DNA of 64,000 nt from Serendipita indica DSM 11827. Lineage: Eukaryota; Basidiomycota; Agaricomycetes; Sebacinales; Serendipitaceae. Location: positions 682,001 through 746,000 of the forward strand of contig CAJVGD010000002.1 of the NCBI GenBank assembly GCA_910890315.1, in the 5' to 3' direction. How positions within the stretch are numbered: position 1 is the stretch's first letter; each line of letters starts with the position of its first letter. Position numbers and translations under genes: made by a program. The notes below the pieces were generated by a model, which was not told the origin of the DNA, searched no databases, and saw only the letters and a program-made list of their open reading frames with translations. Below are positions 24,649 through 35,800 of the stretch, in pieces.

Positions 24649-27293
24649 TTAGAACAATTTGCAGGTTTGATAGTGTGCCGTCTTTGCCATCTGCATCGCC
24701 TGCATCGAGGCAGTCTGCGCAATTTTTCCTCCACACGCGTAACAAAAGTGCCTATAACATCGTCAGCATGGCCTTTGAAGATCTAAAGACGTACATGTTA
24801 CATCCAGGCGTGCCGCAGCTGATTTGATTACATCCTCCGTCTTTCATGGCCATTTGACCACATCCTAAACGCATATTAGATACTCGAACATACTTATACG
24901 ATATTAGGCGTACCCGGGCACTTCTTCCAGTTCTGTTGTGCGGCAAGGTCATCCATCTCTGCTTGGCCGTCACATGAATGCGTTTTTCCGCGTTCAACCT
25001 CTTGATGGCACTCCTTGCAAAAGTGGACGCCACACTTGAGAGGACAGTCGAGGACTTTGGTCTCCTTAAAATCGTCCAAGTCGACCCGAGCGGATTCGCG
25101 ACATCTGTCGAATATTAGATCAAACGTACCTATGAGGGCACATTTTAGACGCACTTTGGACATTCGACTGTAATCGAGACACCTCCAAGCTAAATTTCTC
25201 AGAATTAGGGAGAGTGATCGTCTGGAACGCGAAGAGACCGACCTCGATTCTGTTCCACGCTTCGAATAACTTTTCATCTGCACCAACAAGTTCTGCGACA
25301 CGCCGAGTAACCACTGCCAAACATTGTCAGCCCAGCCACTCTGCGCCGTCAATTAGTCCTTACCTCCTCTCGAGACCGCATCAGGTGCACACCCAGGACA
25401 AAACACTGGCCAGTGCCTCTGCTCCACCTGAGCCTTGACCTGTCCCAGCATACACTCACGACACACGACATGGTCGCATCCCTGTGCACGCGCGAGAGCC
25501 CCCTCATCGAACGATTCCGCACAGACTGCACAATCAAACTCCTTATACTGCCTCTGAAGTAGCTCGAACTGACGGATTTGCTCCTCTTCTTCCATGTACA
25601 TTTGTCGGATTTGAGCTCGTGATGCCTTGTCAAGGTCCTCATCTTCCATTTGGGCAGCTAGTTTGATTGCTAGCCGCTCGTCCTCTTCGATCTGTGTGTC
25701 ATACGAGGGTGTGGATTGTGGATAAAGGACTGGTGGCCTTCTGACCGGTGAATGGCCGACTGCTCGAAACATGCCTTCGTTCCGCGATGAGATTGAGCCT
25801 GCACCTCTCGGAGTGGTGCCATCAGCACCCCTTTCACGCTTGATAGGCCGGGTGCTTTGGGTCGTCACTTCCGAGGACACGCTCGTTGCTCGCTGCCGGG
25901 CGGCTGGAGTTGGAGCAGGAGCATCCTCAAACGCTAACTTTTGAGCCAGTGCCAATGAAGCCTCTTCCTCGGCCATTTGCGCTGAGAGTTCAATCGCCAG
26001 ACGCACGCTTGCGTCTTCCTCATCCGACTCGTACATTGTCGAAGCGGCGACAGTGGCGTCATGTCGATTGTCGCGAGTATGATCATGATGTTGTTCACGA
26101 TAGTTATGATCCGCTTCATAGTGATCACGCCCGCGTATGCTCCGAAGCCGTTCCATCTCTCGCTTCAAGGCTTTCTCTCGGTCTTCAATCAGACGACGTG
26201 CTTCTGCTAGCTTGCGGCTCTCCTCTTCGAGAAGCCTTATGTGGGGTGCTTTCTCCATTTCATGTTCTTCGTCGAGCTGCGCACTTTTGCGAGCTGTACC
26301 ACCCTGCATCGAATGTTCGTTGTGCTGCGTCCCCCTGCGATATTCTACGCCGCGCGGCGTCTTGCGCTCCCCTGGGTGCTGCCTTTGATTTTCTGGTTTC
26401 CTTGGGAGGTGTGATTGACTGCCAGTGCTGGGTGTATCAGGCGGCGTTGGAGGAAATCGAGGCGAGGGACGCGCCACCTAAAGAAACGTAAATATATATA
26501 CTAATGTGTCATCAAATGCCGAACCGAAGGAGTTCTCGCCGAGACACCAGTTGCTTGATAAACGAAGGGAGAGAGCGGCTTTGCCCTTTCGCTCTTCTAA
26601 TGACGCTTCGTTAGTAGCTAGATGTACCATTCACAGCTCATTGCTTACCCGTGATTTGCCACTTCGCAGACTACCTTCACTCGGTATGGACCCCGAGTAG
26701 GCTGTGTCCGCAAAGTCATCGCGCATCACATGGTCTCCTTGAGGATCCAGGTCTGGACTAGGTGATGTATCAGGAGGCGACGAAGTCTGCATCACAGTAT
26801 TTGTATTTGAGTCATCCATCATTGCAGCCGTGATAGCCTGACTGTCTGCCAACTCTTGCTTCAACTTTCTGATGACCTTTTTCCTCTCCTCAAACGACGT
26901 TTGTGCCTGTTTAACCACCACTTTCTCCTCGTCTATTTGCCTTTCCGTGTCAGCTATCGCCCTTGCGCTGGTTCGTTGTGTCGCATGGGCCTTTGCAAGC
27001 TCCAATGTTGTTCGGAGCAGGTTTACGTTTGCGTGATAGACTGCTGTATCGGGATGACCGGCACCTTTGCGTCTCCGACTGATCAACGGTTCGGTGTAGG
27101 GAACGAACACGCTCGCCCCATACACGTTGCGAGACGTGGCTATTAGATGGGTCGTGAAGATATTAACGATGTTGTAGACATGTTGCGCTGTCGATTCTGC
27201 TGTGGTGAAGAGGCGGATGGAGGCACCGGAGAGATCTGGCGAGGCACGGCATCGCGGGTTGAACACAACAAAATATTCGACACTTTTATGCAT
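24649..27293 (-). CDS. RBR-type (RING-IBR-RING) E3 ubiquitin ligase with N-terminal coiled coil
   Basis: RING1 is CAVCAESFDEGALARAQGCD, then HVVCRECM and FCPGC. The IBR is VECPKCRESARVDL, LDCPLKCGVHFCKECHQEV and HSCDGQ. RING2 is WKKCPGCGQMAMKDGGCNQI, SCGTPGCNMHFCYACGG, with the catalytic Cys in the NQISC context. RBR ligases form a thioester with ubiquitin on RING2. Before RING1 lie a Glu/Arg coiled coil (LEEESRKLAEARRLIEDREK) and two UIM-like stretches (SVRLAIELSAQMAEEEASL, ERLAIKLAAQMEDEDL). The 5' portion (MHKSVEYFVVFNPRCRA, with a second coiled coil) joins through two introns: SGKSR|RAKGQ, and a 79 nt intron whose acceptor lies just before VARPSPRF. The RBR part has no ATG of its own near its start, which supports one gene, but two separate genes remain possible. 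Confidence 0.82.
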
Positions 27294-27401
27294 CTTTGCA
27301 ACACAGAGCGTGTCGTTTTGTCCAAATATTACGGCAGCGGCGAGGCGTGATTGTAGAGTTCTAGGGTGTATTGAGTAGCCGATAATGGAACAAATACAAT
27401 C

Positions 27402-27840
27402 TCACTTTATCAAGTCTAAAATGCTTTCTTGTGTGCATAGGTGGTCGGCGAGACTGCGTTCCTCTCGAATGCTCTTGGAGAACAGGGGCAGATCCAAGAG
27501 ATCATCCGGATCGGCATTCGTCGTATGATCATACTCAGAACCGATAGAAGTTATATGCTAGGCTATTTAGCTCCATCCATAGGACACTGACAGACCTCAC
27601 CTCGGTGGTTACGCCCTGTAGTCTCTGAAGGCACTGTTGCGCTCCGGCGTTGGAAACCTCGTGGAGGAAGACGCGTGCGGCATTGAAGCATACCAAGGTC
27701 CTCACTTGTGGCGATTCGGTATGGAGCGTCGAAGCGTCGCCGCTCGTGAGTATGCCTGGCTTGAATTGTGAGCTTTCGTCGTCCGAGCCTTCAAGCGGCG
27801 AAAAGTAGACGCTTTCTGGGGAGCTTGGTCGAGAATCCAT
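27402..27840 (-). CDS. Small hypothetical protein
   Basis: About 130 residues from the ATG at 27838-27840: MDSRPSSPESVYFSPLEGSD, then LVCFNAARVFLHEVSNAGAQ. One intron (TTE|HITSIGSEYDHT) leads to an acidic, helical C-terminus (NADPDDLLDLPLFSKS) ending at TGA 27402-27404. No family recognised. It lies 108 bp upstream of the RBR gene on the same strand. The clean intron is the main support. Confidence 0.5.
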
Positions 27841-28416
27841 GGGAGAAAATGTGGCAAGGTCCAAGTTGTAGAGTGTTGGGTTCAAACGAGGCCAGATGGC
27901 TTTTTGTGTACCTGCTGGATGCTTTGAGGCGCAAATCGAGAATGGAGCCTGACAGTCTCTGTGGCCGCAATCTGGTCGGAGATAGTTTGTCAGAATGCAT
28001 TATGGTTTGCTGGTATGCCATTCTCGACGGCGCTCGACAATGAGACAGCATATTGTCGACAATTGAACATTGTATATGATATGTAAATGGGCTTCCAGGT
28101 GACACCCTCGTCCGGCAAATGTAGAAGGATCCAAGGTTCACTTGCACGACATTCGTTGAACAAACTATTTGGCCACCTTTTCCGAGACTTTGGAAATTTT
28201 CAATAATTACTAGGCCAACCTAGACGTCAACCAATCGGTTGGAGTGGATACTTTGGGTACCTTGGAGTCAGAGAGCGTCGTAAAGTTGAATGGAGCGTAC
28301 TGAATTGGGCACCGGAGGAATGCTCCACTATGCGTTCATCGGCCTTGGTGCGCATAAAAGGAGCCCATCTGACACAGTCTCCAAAGTCAGAACAAGCTTT
28401 AACAAATTGCAAAATC
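27841..28416. other. Intergenic region between divergent small genes
   Basis: No supported coding frame. It separates a minus-strand and a plus-strand small gene and should contain both promoters. No TATA box stands out. Confidence 0.4.
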
Positions 28417-28773
28417 ATGACGCTCGCATCTGCCCTCGGTCTTCGCCGCTCCCCAAGGAACCATCGGTCCCATGCCGCCAACCGCAATGCCGGTCTCAAG
28501 GTGTGTTCGTCCTCTATGTAGAAGAACACGAGTCTGACTAGAGATTAGTCTGCCTTGACCAACCCGAATAGTACCCATGCAGGCAGGGCCCAGGCTAAAC
28601 ACGAACTACACATGCGCGGCCAGAGTGCGCATGTCCCCCTCATGGCAAAGGTCAAGCGTGCACTTGGCATGCACCAGACACCCCGTCATCAACGTAAAGT
28701 TAACAATGCCAGAGCCCGCGCTCGCAGGCAAGCCGGAACGACTCGCAAGACCCACCGTCGTCGCCACTACTAA
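28417..28773 (+). CDS. Small Arg/His-rich basic protein, unknown
   Basis: Starts MTLASALGLRRSPRNHRSHA. One 49 nt intron (NAGLK|SALTNPNSTHAG) leads to a strongly basic half (KVKRALGMHQTPRHQRKVNN, ARARARRQAGTTRKTHRRRH). About 100 residues with almost no acidic residues, as in nucleic-acid-binding or ribosome-associated proteins. I cannot match it to a named ribosomal protein. The clean intron and open frame support it. Most other frames here are shadows. Confidence 0.5.
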
Positions 28774-28889
28774 ATAACCAAATATTAACATCAAGGGAGA
28801 TATGTATACGTACTATGTAATTCCACGGACTATTGTAGCCTAGCCAAACAAGAGAATTTTTGGACCGGATTCGAAATGTGCGAGTGAGA

Positions 28890-29849
28890 TTAAGCCCTCT
28901 CCATTGCATGCGAACGGTCTACATTAGAGGTTGTGCGGAAGCTACTCTTGTCCTGCATCGAATCTGCTACTGTTAAGCCTATGCATTTGTTATACAGAGA
29001 ATACCCACCATTATTAGATTTATACTCTAGTATCGTCGCTGGTCCCAACTGAAGTACTTTTCGAATTGTATCCCTTATACCCTCTTTAGTCGAAGCCAAG
29101 GTCCCGAGGCAGAGACATACCGAATCCGGGCACGAACGGCCTCGTCTGCGCCCGACTTGTGCCATATCGCAAGGATATCCTCATTACTCCGAACACTGAT
29201 GGTACACCCACAAATCTCATCGGCAAGCCAAGGCTCTTCCTCTGACCTGTCCGGAACAAACTGCTCGCCAATGACGGCGAGCACAATCTCCTCCCACACG
29301 CGATCCGCTACACCCTTTCTGAGCCTAACGATCCACTTTCCACCACGCTCATTCACTGGGTCTTCCCATACTGGCCGCTTGACTGCGCTGTGGAAGAGCA
29401 GATAGTCCGTCGTAGGCGTGAGGAGGGATGGTGGGTTGAGATGCGTATACAACGACCAAAAGGTCTCGAGGGATGAAAAGGATGCCACACGCTTGATTCC
29501 AGATTCATAATTGGACGTCTTGCTTCCCGGGGCGCGATGTTGGAACCATACAACCCAACTGTCCCGTCCAATCACACCCGTATTCGCACATTCACATACC
29601 AAAGAGTGAGATTAGATTGTAAACGACGGGTATTGGAAGGGGAGCGGCGTACGTATGTCGGAGCGGATGAATTATCTGATCACCATTCGTCGCACTGGAC
29701 GATTGGAGCACCTTGTTTGAGAAATGTGACGACTTGGACATCGGCTGTTGTGTCTGCTGCCCACGCGCCGTTTGCGTCGTTGCTCCAGATGCGTTGTGGG
29801 CAGGTTGTCGTTGCGAGTGGTTGGAGAAATACGTCGGATTTGTGCTCAT
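28890..29849 (-). CDS. Translation initiation factor eIF4E family protein
   Basis: Binds the mRNA 5' cap. The core is WVVWFQHRAPGSKTSNYES, VASFSSLETFWSLYTHLNPP, DYLLFHSAVKRPVWEDPVNE, RGGKWIVRLRKGVADRVWEE and AVIGEQF, then EICGCTISVRSNEDILAIWH. The conserved Trp residues of the cap pocket and the WED and GGKW motifs are present. The C-terminus is LGPATILEYKSNNVADSMQDKSS. About 60 N-terminal residues are Gln/Ser-rich and precede a 5' intron (HT|WVVWF). ARIR|DTIRK splices at a TAAG acceptor. Trp where canonical eIF4E carries a different residue near the first cap-binding position could place it in the 4EHP-like class. I cannot settle that by eye. Confidence 0.9.
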
Positions 29850-29959
29850 TTCCCAATATATCTTCGATTGTTTATAGACTTGTAAGATTTGGTGACCTAA
29901 AGAGAAAAATGGATGTGTGTGGGGAGATCAAACTTGGAGAGAAACCACATTCGTCGACT
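29850..29959. promoter_or_regulatory. Bidirectional promoter between eIF4E-like and TMEM14 genes
   Basis: Only 110 bp separate the two start codons, so both transcription starts lie within or very near it. No clear TATA box is seen. Confidence 0.55.
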
Positions 29960-30376
29960 ATGGTAACGCCCCATCTAGGCCTTTTTATCCAACTTTCAAC
30001 AGCTCTAATGGACACTGAATAGAGTTCTCCATGGCCAGCACTCCTTCTGGGCGTCGCCTGCGTGGCCGGGGGCACCGCTGGTTACGTGCGTACCAACTCG
30101 AAGCCTAGTTTGATTGCGGGGCTTTCTGTTGGTATTCTCTATCTCTGGGCGGGAGCAGCGCTCCGCAACGGCAACACGAAGGGCATTACCGGTGCAATGG
30201 GTGAGCCACGCGCCTTTCCTCAGACGGTGACTGACAAGTTGAAAGGTGCCTCTGCAATTCTCTTCCTTTCCTCGATCCCCCGCGTCGCTAAAGGTCCTGT
30301 TCCTGCCATGTTGACGATTCTCTCCGCAGCCTCAGGCTACTACTATTACCCGGCATTCAAAGCATTGCAAAGCTAG
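29960..30376 (+). CDS. TMEM14 family membrane protein
   Basis: About 100 residues and four hydrophobic segments: PWPALLLGVACVAGGTAGYV, SLIAGLSVGILYLWAGAALR, ASAILFLSSIPRV and PAMLTILSAASGYYYY. The family motifs GYVRTNSKPSL and KGPVPAML are present. Members sit in the mitochondrial inner membrane or other organelles and have been linked to haem or lipid handling. The first exon codes only for the start Met: the ATG at 29960-29962 is followed at once by an intron (29963-30022). A second, in-frame 45 nt intron (about 30199-30243) removes a segment that breaks the family pattern, giving TGAMG|ASAILF. Confidence 0.85.
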
Positions 30377-30447
30377 AGGAAAGCTATGCGGTATTCAGGC
30401 TAGGTATATAACAAATTGAGAGCACTGTCATGCGACACGTCTCGTCT

Positions 30448-31261
30448 TCAATTCGTAAAGCTCAGGTAGATTTGATACAATGGCAATTCGGCACTCCCAA
30501 ACGGAAAATGCGTTTCTGTCTCGTAGTGAGCAGGCAAGGCCATCGAACATTTGAAACACTGACCCCTTACAGCAACAGTACCGTTGACAGTGTATAAAGT
30601 TGGCTCGCTGCGGAATGGGAGCAACTCGTCCTCAGGACGTCCAACAAAGTCAACCATGGCAGGATCTGAGGACGACGTATTGGTCGTCAGCTTCTATCCA
30701 ACATGTGAGTCACAGCCGCGGGAGATATCAAACGGACGTACCCAATACTGCCGCATCTGCGGGGGGCCGTCGTGGGTATCGCATACTGTCCAAATCACGT
30801 TGCTGCCCATGTCTCTCGTCGCGCAACTCTGCTTGCCGTTCCTGTTCAGCACAAGGTGTCTGCAAGAGAACCTGTGAGCTTCGAGAAGCGAAGTTTCCTC
30901 GTGAGGAGCATACGTACCCATAGAACAGGGTGTTCCCAGCATTATCTGTCTGATTGCTCTCATAACCCATAAAGGTCGAGTTGCATTCCTGGAACTCTAC
31001 AGCTGGAAAGGTCGGGTCATTGGCAATGTTTAGTAACGGGTGGCCACGTCCGTCTGTGCTGGGACCGGCTTGGAGCAGTGCGTATGTATAGGAATCATCC
31101 AGGAGACTCGAGAGGGTGAGGTTGCCTTTGCCATGGTCAGCATCTGCGAGTGTCGTGCAGTTGATTGTGTAAGGGCTCATCATGGGTGAGCGACGCCAGA
31201 GGGACGGGAACCCCACTGTGAGATCAACGAGCACGAGCATCGTAAAGAGCCTCGACCACAT
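30448..31261 (-). CDS. Secreted cysteine-containing protein of unknown function
   Basis: The N-terminal signal sequence is MWSRLFTMLVLVDLTVGFPS. The mature part has paired cysteines and N-glycosylation sites (YTINCTTLADAD, FQECNSTFMGYESNQTDNAG, SCRHLVLNRNGKQSCATRDM, VIWTVCDTHDGP, GQCFKCSMAL). Two introns splice in frame (TLFYG|FSCRH, QYW|KLTTN). No domain recognised. It has the look of the many lineage-specific secreted proteins of plant-associated basidiomycetes, which is an inference from composition only. Stop at 30448-30450. Confidence 0.75.
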
Positions 31262-31470
31262 GACGGGGGAGAGTCCAACCTACTGTTAGCAGCTCACGAT
31301 CTCGGGATGCTTCTAATTTGTCACATAGTCGAATTAGGTCGACGTGCTGAAACTCATCGCAGATCGGGTGCAGCAAGACTTGATTCGTTCGTAGTACATA
31401 CTGCATGAGTCTTAGCATACGAGTACGCCCAAGTGTACAAATGCCGAGCAACCGGCGCGGGACCAAAAAT

Positions 31471-32106
31471 CTACTTGAGAGGGATGAACCGCGACGCTGA
31501 GGGAACGTGAGCAACGTGTAACTTGAAAAGGTAGACTGGACGCACAGTGTGTGGCACCGATACCCGGACGACCGTGCTTGACGGGCTTGTAACTGATCGA
31601 AAACTCGGCGAGGTAGTGGCCCGTCATCTCTGGCTTGATTTCGACGCTGTTAAACGTCTTTCCGTTGTAGATTCCGATCACGCTTCCAATCATCTCTGGC
31701 ACAATGATCATGTCTCGCAAATGCGTCTTCACAACCGCTGGCTTTTCGTTTGGTGGTGCCGCCTTTTTCGCAGCACGCAGCTTCTTGATCAGACCCATAG
31801 GTTTTCGCTTCAGACCACGCTGGAAGCGGCGTCGTGCACGGGCGTGGACGAGCTCGACAAACTGAGTGGCGACATGAGCACTCGTAGTTCGTCCAACATT
31901 CCAGATATAAACTCACATCGTCGTTGGACATGTCGAGAAGCTTTTCGAGTTCGACTCCTCTATACGAAAACGTACGGAAAGTCCTCTTCTTCTTGAGCTC
32001 GGCGGCGAGGGCGGGGTCGGTCACGTCGTTATCAGCCTATATATTATAAACAGAAGCCAATCCGCTGTCAATTTCTGTGTATTTTTCTAATGGCCGTGCG
32101 CACCAT
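31471..32106 (-). CDS. RPS15: 40S ribosomal protein S15 (uS19)
   Basis: Component of the 40S head near the decoding and P-site region. The sequence is [120 protein letters not shown] and the tail SSRFIPLK. The length is normal for the family. The ATG (32104-32106) stands alone in exon 1 and an intron (32037-32103) follows directly, an arrangement also seen in the TMEM14 gene. Other introns: SNDD|FVELV and ATH|SSRF. It shares a 237 bp divergent promoter with RPP2. Confidence 0.97.
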
Positions 32107-32343
32107 TTTGTGGTCGGGTTGATGAAGGTTGGTGGTAGCCAAACAAGGACCAACCAAAACCTTACTTGGACCCCGACAAAGACTGCAAGTCGTCCACTCG
32201 GATTAAACTGTGCGTTTATTTTGCTTTGACTACTTGTAATCTGCATGCTGATGGCTTAAAGTGATTTGTAGCTGTCGTCCCCACATCAACGAAAAAGTAG
32301 GTTCTCCCTGCGGTGGCTGCAGCACCTCTAATCCAAGTACAGA
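32107..32343. promoter_or_regulatory. Shared divergent promoter of RPS15 and RPP2
   Basis: 237 bp between two opposed ribosomal protein genes. A common promoter would keep two ribosome components in step. I did not recognise a named binding site. Confidence 0.6.
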
Positions 32344-32790
32344 ATGCGTTATATTGCTGCATATCTCCTGCTCCAAATCGGTGGCAATGCTTCGCCATCT
32401 GCGGACGACATTAAGAAACTCCTCTCCACCGTCGGCATTGATGCTGACGAGGACCGTCTCACCAGCCTGATGTCTGCTTTGGAAGGAAAGAGCATTGACG
32501 AGGTATGTTATACCTCATATATTTACCTGCGTCACACTAATAGTCTCTAGCTCATCTCTGCTGGCTCCTCGAAACTTTCGTCCGTTCCCTCTGGTGGAGG
32601 AGGCGGAGGTGCTGTTGCTGCTGCATCGGGTGGTGGAGGTGCTGCTGGCGGAGGTGCGGCTCCTGCAGAGGAGAAGGCCGAGGAGAAGAAGGAAGAAAAG
32701 GAGGAATCAGACGACGACATGGTAAGTGCCTCTATGTTATTCATAAATCATTATATTGACACATCTTAGGGCTTTGGTCTTTTCGACTAA
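32344..32790 (+). CDS. RPP2: 60S acidic ribosomal protein P2
   Basis: Part of the P-stalk that recruits elongation factors. It starts [20 protein letters not shown] and continues [19 protein letters not shown] and [20 protein letters not shown], then a Gly/Ala-rich hinge and the acidic C-terminal signature [15 protein letters not shown]. Two introns: SIDE|LISAG and DDDM|GFGLFD, so the last exon holds only the terminal motif. The N-terminus MRYIAAYLL fits P2 better than P1. Confidence 0.97.
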
Positions 32791-32892
32791 TCATATTGTC
32801 ACTTTGTCGGTCAATACTACTCTTTCACCCAAAAGCTACGTTCGTAAGACACGATGACAGCATGCTGTGTAAGACTACGAGATGAAATTCAT

Positions 32893-35800
32893 CTAAAACT
32901 CATGCATAAGAGTCACCTGTAGATTGAGCGTGAAGCGGAACGACTGCTTCTCTTCCAGAGCCATGTCTCCGATACGGTCCTCGATGTTTTTGGACCTTCC
33001 ACGATATCTCCAGGGGTGCTGGCTCACAGCACCAAACTGATAACCAGCGTAGGGGCTATTGTTTCCAGTCGCCTTCTCCAATGCAGACTCGACTGCCCGC
33101 TGCGCATCCAAGAGGTGCACCAGCTCACGGCGCGGTGTCATCCCCGACGTGGAGGCGGCTCGAAGAAGAATGTCGCGAACTTCTTTCGCGGGTACGTATA
33201 GCGTTCGGACATTCGATTGGAGTGGGTCTTGTGCATATCCAGAGAACGTAGCAATAATATCGCCCGTATATGTAGTAACCACAGACTGCTGTCGCTGCGC
33301 TTCCTGTATGGTCCGCTGGATAGATTGAGCCTTAGTACGAACCGCAGATAGCTCCTCCCATGCTTTGGCAGCTGTACGCGTCCTCCAGAGGTACCGATCA
33401 AGTGATTGCCTGACTTGGTGGTTGCTCTCGAGCCTTCCCTCTGCTTCGAGCGATGCGATAAGTTGAGAAAGCGCCTCGACATCCTCTGGTGTTACCTGAT
33501 TCACCACTCGCTCGGAATTGAGCCTTGATAAAAAATAATGTACTTTGGACCAAGGCGAAAAGTTGGTACCTGCCGGGGCTGCGAGAATAGGGGGAGGACC
33601 AGAAGTGGGGGTCCACGTAAGGGGGGGGACATAGGTCTGATTCTTGGGTCCGGATTGTGCGAGCCAAAGTGCGTAGAGATACTCGGCGTATTCCAGAGAT
33701 GTTGAACCTGTTGCATTCTCCATAAAGATGGTCTTCGGGTTGGCATCGAACAATGCTTGGACAAGCTGAGGAGAGCCCTTGCGCACGGCGACGTGTATTG
33801 GCAAGTTTCCTTGCTTATCTCTTGTCAAAAGAGTCTGAGATGTGACTGGATGGTCAAATGACAGGAGTAACTTGACAATGTCAGAGTCGGCCTTCTTTAC
33901 GGCGATAAGAAGGGGCTTCAGAGCACGTCAGGCTAAGATCAACGCATGTTACAGTATCTTACGGTGCTTTGAGAGGTCTTTGTTTGCGTTGAGAGCATCG
34001 TGGCAAGTTGGTCCTTGTTGAGTTTCGAGAAGACGTGCTTGAGCAACTCCAAGTGACCACGAGCGACGAGATGATGAATGATGTTCGCACTAAAAGCATG
34101 TCAGATAAAACCCTTCAAAGCGACATCGAACCTTGCCTGTTTATGTCCACAGCAAGAACCTCTGCTCCACGCTCAACAAAAAAGTCGAATATCTCTGGCT
34201 TCAGATTCGCCCCGCAGACGTGATGGAGGACAGTCGAATTGATTCCCCTCAAACGCCGAGCGACAAACGATGCTTTGAGCGTTGGAAACAGTGCGAACAG
34301 CTTCTTCAAGGTATCGAGATTGCCGCCTCCCATCAAATGAGCGAACACAACATTCTCACCATTTGCTGTGATTGTCGCTCCAATCAACGAAGGAAAGACG
34401 TGGTCAAAATCGCGAATTTTGCGCATAGCACGCGCATGGTCGTCCTTGGATGTGGCCATGTAGTGCTTATATGCGTCGAGCGGCGCGGAGGTACTGAGCC
34501 ATTCGAGAATCCCGAGGCAGTTGTCTTGTGCGGCCTGCCATACTATCGGCAAGCCCATGTGCTCCACAATGCCAGGCGCATCTGGGTCTGCCTGTTGCGC
34601 AAGGTCCTTGCGTTTCTTGCCATTGACGTTGAGACCGAGGTATGTCTTGGAAACCTTGACCTTCTTGCCGCTATCTGCCTCGTCCCCATGTCCGTCGTCG
34701 TTATCGTTATCGTCGTCCTCGACGGCGATGCCGATTCCAAATCGACGGATGAGAGCATCCAACATCTTGGGATTGTCGAAAGCAAGGGCAGCCGGGACAT
34801 GACCCACACTGATGGTCTGCACCGGGTCACAGAGCCGACCCAGTTCAAGGACCTTATCTAGTGTATCCACATCACCAGAGTAGATAGAATGCTGAAGCGG
34901 ACCACCGTGACGTAGGATTTCACCATACACCGATGGGTAAAACGCCTCTGTGCCAAAAAATGTCTCAGGTGCGACAGAAGTCTTGACCACTGAAAGTCTC
35001 TGCGCAAGGTCGATTAACACTGGCTTTGTCATTGCTTCCGGCTCGTTCATGTCCGATTCGTCGTCGTCCACATCAGAGTCGTCGCTGTCACTGACTGTAG
35101 CAAGGTTAGTGGCGGTTTGTGAACATCAAAAGACCTACCAGAATAGTTAAAGCTCTTGGGGTTCCCTTGTTTCTTCTCGTATTGCGCACTTGCTATCGCC
35201 AAAATGGCTTTGGCTGCATTCCACTGCTTTGCGATGACAGCGATTGCTAAAGTCGAGAAAGCTGATTGAAGGGGTCAGCTATGCTTTTACATTCAACAAA
35301 AAATCACTTACATGATCCTTTCACAGGAATGAAACGGCTATCGCAATTGGCCAAGGTGACAAAAGCCGCGACTTGCAAGTATGTGGTGTCTTTCTCCCGT
35401 TTCCCATCCTTTGGCGGCAAGCACAACCGTTGGATCGTTGCAACATCCCCTTTCCAACATGCTTCGAAGAGTCGTCCGTAAAGACCTCTGAGGTGTGCAG
35501 GGACGATCTCGTGCTGATGATAAGCATCCCGATAGAGCTTGTATTCCAGATCTACTGGCTTGGGCACTCTACTTGCAAAATTGGCGTTCGAAGATATGAT
35601 AGGTGTAGAAAAGCCACCGAAATGCCGCTGGCCACCGCTCTGGATCATGTCCTCAGTGATTGTTGGGTGGAGTTCCTTGACGCCCTTTCCTCCATATGCC
35701 AAAGTGACTTGCTCAATGTCCCTTAGCCACTCCAGACGGACCTTGGCCGTTTGCACGGCAGCCTTCTGAACGATGTTGGCGTCCTCTTCAGTAACCTCGG

